This document shows positions 55,679 through 64,000 of a stretch of DNA of 64,000 nt, one piece after another. How positions within the stretch are numbered: the stretch's first letter is position 1; every line of letters starts with the position of its first letter. The position numbers and the translations under genes were made by a program. The notes below the pieces were generated by a model. The model saw only the letters and a list, made by a program, of their open reading frames with translations. It did not search any database and was not told where the DNA came from. The stretch is from Saitoella complicata NRRL Y-17804 (taxonomy: Eukaryota; Ascomycota; Saitoellomycetes; Saitoellales; Saitoellaceae): assembly GCF_001661265.1 (NCBI RefSeq), contig NW_017567009.1, positions 124,001 to 188,000 of the forward strand. Reading direction: 5' to 3'.

Positions 55679-58558
55679 TTAGTGAAACAAAAACTGGAAA
55701 TCCGTAGCACTCAGCCGACTCAACGCACTATCACTCTGATTAACGACCGCCCCAATCATCGCCGCCTTCTTCTCCTGCAACTCAATAACCCGACTCTCAA
55801 TCGAATTCTCAATACAAAATCTCGTGATCTTCACCGGACGCGTCTGCCCAATCCGATGAACACGATCCGCACTCTGCCATTCCGCTGCTCCATTCCACCA
55901 CGGTTCCAACAAAAACACGTGTGAGGCTTCGGTGAGGTTGAGCGCTACTCCTCCGGCTTTGAGAGAGACGAGGAAGACAGTCACGGCGGGGTCTGTCATG
56001 AAATGCTTGATCGTCGAATCACGCTGTTGAGGCGTCATATGCCCATCCAACTTCACGCACTGATACCCAGCCCGTCTCAGTCTCCAATGCACCAAATCCA
56101 ACATATTCGTAAACTGCGAAAACACGATACTCTTAATCGTCGAATCCTTGCTCCTGAGCTTATAGAGTTCCTCCACAAGTGCCTCAATCTTCGTCGACGA
56201 CCGGAAATGGTTCATGTCAATTCTGTTGATAATCGAATCCCGCCTATGGTTCTCCTCATTATCCTCCTCGAGCGCGGGCGCGGTAAGGTCGATATTAAGC
56301 GTAACATGACAAACCGGACACTCCGGATGCTCCTCAAACGCCCCCTCGACATACTCACTGACACAAACCCGACAAAACACATGATGACACCGACTCTTAA
56401 TCGCATCCGTCGCCTCCTCATCGCAAATCCTACACACGAACCCTGCTGCGCCTTCCGCCGCTGTACCGGCTCGGTTGAGTACGAGAGCGGGGTGGTCGGC
56501 CATTTGTCGCATTCGAGTGATGAGTTGGAAGATGTTGGCGTAGTTGTTCAACACCGTATTCGCCGCCACGTAGGTCGAGAACTTCCTCTTTGAGTCGTTG
56601 TACAACGAGTCATACAAATCCTCCTCTTCCTCATTAAACACATCCCTCCTCACCACCACAACCCTCGGTGGCAGTCCAATATCATCAGCTCTCTCCACCT
56701 TTGTGCGGCGCAACATCACCCTCTTCATCAACTTATGCAACTTCTTAAACGCGACCAATCCCTCCCCATCAGCACCATGCAACTGAATCGGCTTCAACAA
56801 CTCCGCATTAAACCAACACGTATGATCCATCGGCCTATGCCCACAATCCTGACAATGCCTCTTATCAGGAAACCTCCAATGCAAACTCTTACACTTGCAC
56901 TTCTTGCAGAAATACAAACTGTACGGCCGCAACTCCAGAAATCGCAACAATGAAAACAACTCATTCACCCTGTTTTGCAGAGGAGTTCCGGAGAGACACC
57001 ACTTCTTCTCCGCCTTAAGCGCAAAGACACTCTTCGCTGTATTACACGACCGATCCTTGATATTATGCGCTTCATCCAGAATCACCCTGTGGAACGGGAC
57101 GGCGTGGATCAACGAATCCTCCTTAAACACCCCATCCTTCCTCTTAAACCCCTGGTTCTGTTTCCTGAACGCACTCTCCAACACACCATACGACGACAAC
57201 ACGACATCATACTCACAAATCTTCTCAACAGTCAACTTCTCCCTCGCGGTACCGTAGTAGAGTAACACACTCAGACCATTCTTCGTATGCTGCTCGATCT
57301 CGTGTTTCCATTGCATTAACGCAACCGTGGGCGCAACCACCAGACTTGGCTTCATCCCCGGCGTCGACAGCAAAAGCGCAATCGTCTGAATCGTCTTTCC
57401 CATACCCATTTCATCAGCCAAAACCCCACCACGGAAGGTTGGGTTCTCTTCTTGTTGTCGTAGCCAGTGCAGACCCTCCAACTGGAACGGCAGTAAACTC
57501 AAACTCAAACCAGCGGGTTGTTCAGCCCTCTTAACTTCCGTGACGGCAAGTTGTTCCAGGTCATCCCATACTGTTTCCAGCTCCGGATGGTGCACAGCCA
57601 GCTGCTGTCGCGTTCGCTCATACCTACTCAACCTCGGACGACGGACACGACGGCGGGTCGTGGCGGTGGCGACAGACTCCACAGTCGCGGTGACAGTGAC
57701 CACATTCCCATCCTCATCCGAAAGCTCCGCTTCTTCGTCCTCTGCTTCGGAGAGGTTATCGAGATCGAGGTTCTGGTCTTGGTCGGAGAGGTGCTCGAAT
57801 GAGGGGTCGTCGGCTTCGTCATCCCCGCTGTCTGCAACGACATCCTTCATCTCGGCATCGACATCGAGCGCTTCGCCTTTGATGGAGGAAGCGACGGAGA
57901 TGGAGGTAGCGGGTGTGGTGGCGTTTGCGGGACTCGTCTTCGTGCTCGAGACACCCGCGATGCTCGGAGTGGCTGACTCGACTTTTGCTTTGCCCTTGCC
58001 TTTTGTAGCAAGGGCTCGCTTGGGCGTGACGGTAATTCTCCTCTTCTTGTTCAAGTGAACCTTGGTCACTTCCTCCTCTTGCTCGATCTCCAATTCTGAC
58101 AACTCCGACTCGGAATTCTCCACAATCTCATTTTTGAAGTCTTCTTCCTCAGAAGTAGCATCCGCTTCAAAGTCGGATTCGGCGTATTTCATGGGGAGCT
58201 TGCCGCGGGCTTTGGCGGATAGGGTGCGGCCGGTGGCGACTTTGCGTTTGGCTGTATGTAAAAGAGTCAGTACATGTGAAGCACCGTACCGCTTTTTCTA
58301 CATACGTCTTGTTGTGGGAGGCTCCACATCCTCTTCTTCTTCTTCCTCCTCCTCATTTTCTTCGATCTTCACAAGCTCATCCTCCTCCTCCTCATCCTCG
58401 CTGTCCTCCACGACATTATGCGCAACACGACGGCGGGTAGTAGTAGTCTTTGTCTGCTCGACCTTCACGCCGGCTTCGGTCGTAATCTCGATGATCCTAT
58501 CCTCATTGGCGATCGAAGTCTGGGAAAGCGAAGCTTGAGAACGGGTAAGACGAGGCAT
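55679..58558 (-). CDS. RAD16: DNA repair ATPase/E3 ligase Rad16
   Basis: A Snf2-family ATPase with RING finger that acts with Rad7 in global-genome nucleotide excision repair. Exons 58306-58558 and 55679-58251 (54-nt intron, phase 1) give 941 residues. The first 270 residues are acidic and disordered. Helicase motifs: ADEMGMGKT (about 363-371), [18 protein letters not shown]. The helicase core is split by Cys-rich zinc segments (CKKCKCK, CQDCGH) and by a C3HC4 RING at about 691-733 ([22 protein letters not shown]), as in yeast Rad16. Final motifs: VSLKAGG and [11 protein letters not shown]. An in-frame ATG at 58723 could add 55 residues lacking any domain; 58558 preferred. Confidence 0.96.
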
Positions 58559-58875
58559 TGTATGCTGCTGTTTTCCGGGATATATGCTGGGTGTATGGTT
58601 GGTATGACTCAAGAGAATGACTCCAGCGAACGTCCTATAACTCTTTGACCCTCCTTGCACACTCAGTCGAAGAATGTCGTCCAGGGTATATCTTTCTTCG
58701 CCACCGTCTTCGCCGCGTTCCATCCCCGGCGGATCCGCTCGGCCCTACAGCCCAGCATCGCCGCTAACCCCGATATAGGCAATTAAGCACGCTCGGAAAT
58801 GAAAGGAGTGGCGACTGAAGAAAGAAAGAAGAAAGTACTACTCCAAGGACAAGGTCAAGGTCAAGGTCAAAGAAC
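58559..58875. promoter_or_regulatory. Bidirectional RAD16/RAD7 promoter region
   Basis: 317 bp between the two start codons. Near RAD7 there are four copies of a 6-bp unit (AAGGAC, then three AAGGTC) at 58845-58868. A plus-strand ATG at 58799 opens a 130-codon frame that overlaps the RAD7 start out of frame. No obvious TATA box next to RAD7; a GGTATATC stretch lies at about 58685. Function as a shared promoter is inferred from the layout. Confidence 0.6.
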
Positions 58876-60789
58876 ATGTCGAGACGATCAGGCGTCCGCG
58901 GTCCACACTCCGCTCTTACAGACTTCCTCCGTGAACGGGGCATCCGGGTACAGAACCTCGGGAGGCGGAACACAAACTCGGCTTCCGAGTCGCCTGCACC
59001 GGGGACTCTGTTGGGTGATGAGCCTGCTCCGTCTGCGGCTGAGGAAGCGGCTGTTCAGGGGACTACAGAGGAGGATGTGGATGTTGGAGAAGGCAGCTCG
59101 ACGACGGTTACGACGAGTGTGCAACAAACCTCCACCCTCACAGTCGCGGTCGCGGTCGGCAACCCGGCTCCGGCTCCTGGACCATCAATAGGTGGAAAAC
59201 GCAAACGCGCACCCGCCAAAAAGAAGAACAAGAAACGCGACGACGACTCCGATTTCTCCGACGCCGACAACGATGCCGGAGGCCCCAGCGCCCCCAAAGA
59301 CAAGGCAACCGGCCCCTCAAAGCGTAGTGCATTCTCCCACAAAAAGCGCCTGGGGCCTGGTATGATCGATTTCTGCGCTCAATGCAATTGTCGATTCACA
59401 ATCACCGCCTACACCGTCTCCACAACCGACGAAACCGGGCTCCTCTGCCACACCTGTGGTTCCGCGGCCTCTACCGGGGATGGCAAAGCGGCAGATAAAG
59501 CAGCCGCACCGAAAAAGGTGGTGAAGAGGAAACGTGCCGCCAAGGGGAAGTTTTTCGATGAGGAGAAGAAGATAGGGACGTTGCAGGACCGCTGTATCCA
59601 GTTGATTGCGAAACACATCCATGATATCGATATGTTGGGTGACATCGGTTCCCTAAACCTCGACAAGATCTGTCAGATTATCTCACGAAACCGATCACTC
59701 ACGCCCTCTACCATCAATTTATTCCTCGATGCCGGCGTCGAGAGCGTCAAGTTGTACGACTGCTCCAAACTGGGCGTGGAGGAGTTCCGTGCCGTCGGGG
59801 CCAAGTGTCCGTTTGCAAATGAACTCTACCTCAAGTGGTGTGGACGGATAACGGATGACGTGGTCCAATACTACGCCGACCACCTTACCCAACTCACAAA
59901 AACCACATTCACCGGCCCCTTCCTCGTCACCGTCTCCGCATGGCGTCAATTCCTCTCCACAACCTCCACCCGCCTCGAATCCTTCCAACTCAGCGATACC
60001 TCACGCTGGGACGCAGAGACAATGAACACCCTCGTCGACGCCTGCCCAAACCTCATCTCTCTCCGCCTCAGCCGGATCACCCCCCTCGACGACGAAATCG
60101 TGCGGTTAGCGACTGGATTGCCGAATCTGACTTCCCTCGATTTGAGTTGGCCTGGAAAGGCGGTGAGTGATGCAGCGATCATCGACGTACTCAACACCAT
60201 CGGCTCAGGCCTGCTGGAGCTGAATCTGGACGGTCATGGGATGTTGACGGATGCGGTATTGGCCACAATCCGAGAATGCTGTGGACGGCTCCAGAAATTG
60301 TCGATGAGTGAATGCGAGACATTCACGGCTGAGGGTATCACCGCACTGTTCACCCAGTGGGACCTCAATACGGGATTGACGCATCTTAATCTTTCGCGTG
60401 TGTTGGGTATGAATGATGAAGCGCTCGAGGCGGTTATCGGACATTCTGTGGCGACGCTGGTGAGTTTGGACATCAACTCTTGCGATGAACTCACGAGCGC
60501 TCCACTCCACACACTCGCGTCCGCTACGGCGTCCTCTGATATTCTTGAGTATATTGACGTCTCCTTCGTTCGATGCGTGGATGATATCGTCGTTGAAGCC
60601 CTCGGCTGCGTCACACCTATCTCCGCAGCGAGTGGAGAAGGGGGAGCAGTGGGAGACGATAGGAGGGAGGGGGCGCAAGTGCGGGCGACGAAGCGGGTCG
60701 TGAGGTGTTTTGGGGATAATCGCGTTACGGAGACGGCGAGGGTTGGGGAGGGGGTTAGGTTGGTTGGGAGGGAGAGTGATATGATGTAG
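58876..60789 (+). CDS. RAD7: DNA repair protein Rad7 (leucine-rich repeat)
   Basis: Partner of Rad16 in damage recognition on non-transcribed DNA. Intronless, 637 residues. The N-terminal 150 residues are basic and Ala/Pro-rich. A Cys pair module (FCAQCNCRF ... LLCHTCGSAA, about residues 165-200) could bind zinc. The Rad7 block LQDRCIQLIAKHIHDIDMLG and DIGSLNLDKICQIISRNRSL follows, then leucine-rich repeats (LISLRLSRI, LTSLDLSW, LLELNLDGHG, LQKLSMSECE, LTHLNLSRV, LVSLDINSCDEL, LEYIDVSFV). The ATG at 58876 begins the conserved MSRRSGVRGPHSALTDFLRE N-terminus. Confidence 0.96.
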   Translation: MSRRSGVRGPHSALTDFLRERGIRVQNLGRRNTNSASESPAPGTLLGDEPAPSAAEEAAVQGTTEEDVDVGEGSSTTVTTSVQQTSTLTVAVAVGNPAPAPGPSIGGKRKRAPAKKKNKKRDDDSDFSDADNDAGGPSAPKDKATGPSKRSAFSHKKRLGPGMIDFCAQCNCRFTITAYTVSTTDETGLLCHTCGSAASTGDGKAADKAAAPKKVVKRKRAAKGKFFDEEKKIGTLQDRCIQLIAKHIHDIDMLGDIGSLNLDKICQIISRNRSLTPSTINLFLDAGVESVKLYDCSKLGVEEFRAVGAKCPFANELYLKWCGRITDDVVQYYADHLTQLTKTTFTGPFLVTVSAWRQFLSTTSTRLESFQLSDTSRWDAETMNTLVDACPNLISLRLSRITPLDDEIVRLATGLPNLTSLDLSWPGKAVSDAAIIDVLNTIGSGLLELNLDGHGMLTDAVLATIRECCGRLQKLSMSECETFTAEGITALFTQWDLNTGLTHLNLSRVLGMNDEALEAVIGHSVATLVSLDINSCDELTSAPLHTLASATASSDILEYIDVSFVRCVDDIVVEALGCVTPISAASGEGGAVGDDRREGAQVRATKRVVRCFGDNRVTETARVGEGVRLVGRESDMM

Positions 60790-62108
60790 GTGTTGTCTTG
60801 GATCTTGTTTGCATTTGGCTTTGTTTATGGAGGATACCTTGCTACAAAAGACTTATACCCACAATTGACTCGAATATCGATGTCCCTTCTAGAGATACGC
60901 GGAGCTGTACGGCGCCCACGGTGGCCACATTTCTTCGCGCGCGGCAGATGGACATGCCATTGAGGACACACTGCCACCCGCTGCCGCGACGTGAAAAGCT
61001 TAAAGCCCTGCAAGAGAGCAATGGTAATTGCAACTTTGGCTGGTCTCCCAGCATGATGCTTTGCGGAGTGATATCGGCTTTCGCTACGAGCATCACATGA
61101 AGAGGAGAACGGAGGATGTTGGAACCCGCTCACTGGCTTGTTCCGGGTCATTCATGGTGATTGGTACATTACGCTCCTCGGGGTGAGAAATCATCAGGGT
61201 ATCATGCTGCGTGGCACGTAATCCTCCCGAAATAGCAGCACCTGACACGAAACAATGAACCCATCGACATCGGGCTGCGGCTGGGCTGATTGAGGCAGCT
61301 CCTGTCAAACGTTGGGGCTGTAGGGAACATCCGCATGAGCGACTGTTAGATGTATTACGCATGACCTACATATCCGGACTCAGATTCACCTGCACTACCT
61401 CGGATGTTTGTACGCACAAGTGGTATCCGGAAGCCGTTGGTACGAATGGAGCCCAAAGCGCCCGAGGAGCAGGAACTTTCCGATGGATTCAAATTAGATT
61501 GTCAAAGGACTTAGAATGCCAATCATCCTTCATGACGGATCAAAGGGTTCTCCTCAGCAGTGCGCGAAACACGGCTCACAGCCTCCCGTAACCTTAATGC
61601 TCCACGCGCACGGCCGTGGTGACACCCGCCCACATCCGCGGAATCCATGGCACCATCGGAGGACGGAGCGAGCCGTCTTGCAAATTGCTGGGTTCGACGA
61701 TGGCGACGCCGGAGGGGCAATTCGGCAATCGTGTTCGATCGAGAAGCGAAATGGCGCCGGACGCACCCCTACCCGCTTCTTGCCGTGATATTCCCGGGGG
61801 GTGCTCTTCCGGACGGTACAACTATCCGCATGGCGAACAGTTGCGACGGGAGTGTTTAAAGAGGGTCGATGGCCCTCGACTGTTGAAGGGCAGGGCAACA
61901 GCTCAGGATTCATCAAGCAAGGACCTTAACGACTACGGATCTGGTGCGATACACGAGACACCACCAAAGCTATCACGAAACACGCAACAAACAGCGACTG
62001 CAAGTCCAAGTCGCAACACACCCCAAGTCTCATACACGTCAGACAAGGTCCATCTTACAGCTCCTCGGAGTCGCAACATTTATCTCCCTACAGCCAAAAC
62101 CACAAGCA
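60790..62108. other. Intergenic region downstream of RAD7
   Basis: About 1.3 kb. Overlapping frames up to 206 codons occur on both strands, but they overlap one another, are Arg/Pro/Ser-rich without domains, and several start only with GTG. No gene, RNA or transposon supported. Confidence 0.45.
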
Positions 62109-62477
62109 ATGGCGCCACTCTTCCCGCGACCCACGTCCACGTCCACCTTTCCCTCGAACTCCTACACAACCTCCCCGATGACAAGCCCCATCTCCTCACG
62201 ACGAGCAAGCCCAAGACAATCCCGCTGTACCCATGACTGCAAGGTCTTCTACATGGCGATGTCTACAGCAATGGAGAGGTCGACCGCCGCTTTCCCAACG
62301 TTTGGATCCTACAACTCGCATCCGAACTCGCACTCTTCGGATGTGCCAAGCACGTTGAGTCGTTCGAGCAGTTATGAAGATGAGGTGGAGTTTGAGAACT
62401 TTGATGAGTTGGCGAAGGAGGGGATTAGGGTGAAGAAGGTCGGGGCACCGAGTCCTCCCGCACCTAGGCGTGCTTAA
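62109..62477 (+). CDS. Short orphan protein, 122 residues
   Basis: Starts at an ATG in good context (GCAATGG): MAPLFPRPTSTSTFPSNSYT. The first half is Ser/Thr/Pro-rich, then CTHDCKVFYMAMSTAME, STAAFPTF, and the C-terminal LSRSSSYEDEVEFENFDELA, EGIRVKKVG. The frame is open upstream to 61944 but the earlier part lacks an ATG in good context. I do not recognise a family. Its C-terminal motif recurs in the minus-strand gene at 62939-63220, suggesting a local paralogous pair. No signal peptide or membrane segment. Confidence 0.5.
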   Translation: MAPLFPRPTSTSTFPSNSYTTSPMTSPISSRRASPRQSRCTHDCKVFYMAMSTAMERSTAAFPTFGSYNSHPNSHSSDVPSTLSRSSSYEDEVEFENFDELAKEGIRVKKVGAPSPPAPRRA

Positions 62478-62938
62478 GGACTACCGATTTACTACGAGCA
62501 TGGAGCTGGAGTTGGAGAGTAATGAGGATGAGAACGATGGGAGGATATTTGCAAACTTGCATCGGAACAATCTGTATGATCTTATGTCTACGTTATGAAG
62601 CATCTTTTTGGCTTTTGGAGTTATGGTGAAGCATGGCATTCTAGCATCGTTGTGGAGTATTGCAAAGCAAACATATGTTTTTTTGAAAGATTCCGTTACA
62701 TAAATATATGCTATCATTTGCCTTCAATGGCCATAATCCTCCTCCAAAAGTCATCCTGCAATCATAAAATCGAAGCCATCCTTACATCGATATCGAGCGG
62801 TGATGAACCCAGCAACCAGTACTAGTAACTATAAAAGACATGATAGATCCATTAACAATCATAACCAAGGTTCTCGTTACCCCATCCCTCCATGACTCCA
62901 AAAAGATTAACCCGCATACTTCCTACAGCAATCATTTC
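62478..62938. other. Convergent intergenic region between the two orphan genes
   Basis: 461 bp, AT-richer than the surroundings. No gene seen. Confidence 0.45.
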
Positions 62939-63220
62939 TCAGGCACTGTCCGACATGCTGAAGACAGACCCAGCCCAACTTGACCTCCTCGACGACGCAG
63001 CACTAACAGTAGCAGAAGGTGTTGAAATAGAGACTCGCCTGACCCTCACACCGCTCTCTGCCAACTCACGGACAAACTGGACGTGATCGACGTCGTGTGG
63101 ACTCGCCTCGCCACCGCTCTCCTCCTCAGGCCCGCGACTTAAGCTGCAAGAGTTGAACTCAACCCAAGGAAGTGGCGACAAAGTTCGCTGCATTGGCGTC
63201 GCCCATGGAAATTTCGCCAT
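62939..63220 (-). CDS. Short orphan protein related to the neighbouring orphan
   Basis: From the ATG at 63220 (ACGATGG context) the product has 93 residues: MAKFPWATPMQRTLSPLPWV, then SLSRGPEEESGGEASPHDVD, HVQFVRELAESGVRVRRVS and a Ser/Ala-rich tail. The frame is open further upstream to about 63360 (with an ATG at 63268) but no full upstream start exon could be phased. The (F/V)xELAxxG(I/V)RV(K/R)(K/R)V motif is shared with the plus-strand orphan at 62109-62477. Function unknown. Confidence 0.4.
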   Translation of the reverse strand: MAKFPWATPMQRTLSPLPWVEFNSCSLSRGPEEESGGEASPHDVDHVQFVRELAESGVRVRRVSISTPSATVSAASSRRSSWAGSVFSMSDSA

Positions 63221-64000
63221 CGTAGACTGCGATACCTCTAAGATCTGTTCGAGGTGCATAGCGTGTTGCAACTGTTCGAGTAGGCACCTCCGGCCGTCAA
63301 TGTTGAGCTGCACGTCAAATTCGCAGGTATCGCAGGCGAATCTCTTGATGATCGCTTTTATTGATCACTTGCTTGCAAGGTCAGCTCTCCACGAGTAGTA
63401 GTCCCGGGTGACGGACGACATCTTTATACCGGGTGTCTGTCGATGTTGGCAGTCTGTTTCCCACACCCACCTGGAAAACGCGGAAATCGATGGCTTTAGA
63501 TACAATGCAGCAGTCGTAACGCGAGGCACCAAAAGCCGATTCGTAACAACATTTTGCACTTTTCAGCTGCCTAAAATCAACTGCAACGTGGTATAACCCG
63601 TGAGTAACAGTGTAAGCGATTCCTCTGGCAACGTGCCCGATTAGTTGAAATCATGCTTGGCTGGGCCTAGGCCTCATGATGACGGGCGGGCCGCGGTATG
63701 ACGGGTGAGCTCGAGGGGTACATGGAAGGTTTATGTAAAGCCGGCAAAAGCGGATGTTTCTTTCCCCATGCTGACGAAACTCGATATTCGATTCCTACGT
63801 TGATCTATCTTGGACCTGCAGAATTGGAGTACCATGGTACGGATCGCGGCGAGCGGCTTAGCTGAGGGAGAGCGTGTGACGGACTGTCATCCGGAGGTCG
63901 GACCGGGGCCGAGACATCCCCCACGAGAGCTGTGAGATGATGCAGGCTTCGTATCTGTATCAAATGCAGAGGCAAATAGCATTGGCTGTCAGAGATGTCT
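63221..64000. other. Terminal region without supported gene
   Basis: About 780 bp. May hold the 5' exon(s) of the preceding orphan. Short frames here have no recognisable content. No repeats seen. Confidence 0.4.

Noticed and set aside
61523-62236. Overlapping frames on both strands up to 206 codons, downstream of RAD7
   Set aside because: They overlap each other and the better-supported orphan at 62109, lack domains, and are Arg/Pro/Ser-rich as expected of random GC-rich sequence.

Overview
This is a gene-dense stretch of a fungal nuclear chromosome, most likely from Dikarya; I cannot fix the phylum. The evidence is many short spliceosomal introns (mostly 47-65 nt, GT..AG, with CTAAC/CTGAC-like branch sites), a Zn2Cys6 regulator, a fungal-type P450, and fungal-lineage proteins such as Ilm1, Rad7/Rad16, Stt4, Cym1 and an Izh-type PAQR protein. 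I support about 32 protein genes, one U2 snRNA gene and one decayed PIF/Harbinger-type DNA transposon. Exon boundaries were worked out by hand and checked for reading phase; several true starts lie in tiny upstream exons.

Layout. 1-10.2 kb, housekeeping: NMN adenylyltransferase (cut by the window edge), Ste24 CAAX protease, mitochondrial ribosomal protein bL34m, a complex I NDUFB10/12-kDa-type subunit, a ZW10/Dsl1 tether subunit and an M16C metalloprotease. 10.3-20.7 kb, accessory-looking: an FMN 2-hydroxy-acid oxidase, a Zn2Cys6 factor, Harbinger remnants, a cytochrome P450 and a membrane-tailed short-chain dehydrogenase. 21.3-34.2 kb, nuclear and basic functions: Nop16, Ilm1, an Esc2/Rad60 SUMO-like protein, a SAM+HMG-box factor, Rrp8, Prp39 and GAR transformylase. 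34.3-53 kb: Stt4 PI 4-kinase, an FHA-domain Chk2/Rad53-type kinase, U2 snRNA, taxilin, the Cym1/PreP presequence protease, an Izh/PAQR membrane protein, a small Ish1/HeH-like membrane protein, ribosomal protein eL38 and a NAT9-type acetyltransferase. 53-64 kb: a methyltransferase, a second SDR, an 81-residue orphan, then Rad16 and Rad7 head to head, and two short related orphan genes.

How the genes relate. Strands alternate almost gene by gene: of 29 neighbouring protein-gene pairs from NMN adenylyltransferase to Rad7, 25 are divergent or convergent, so most promoters are short shared intergenic spaces. The clearest functional unit is RAD16-RAD7, whose yeast homologues form one complex in global-genome nucleotide excision repair; here they diverge from a 317-bp shared promoter. 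Esc2/Rad60 and the Chk2-type kinase add further genome-stability genes. The 10-21 kb block (oxidase, regulator, P450, SDR) could be a small metabolic cluster opened or rearranged around the transposon, but that is inference.
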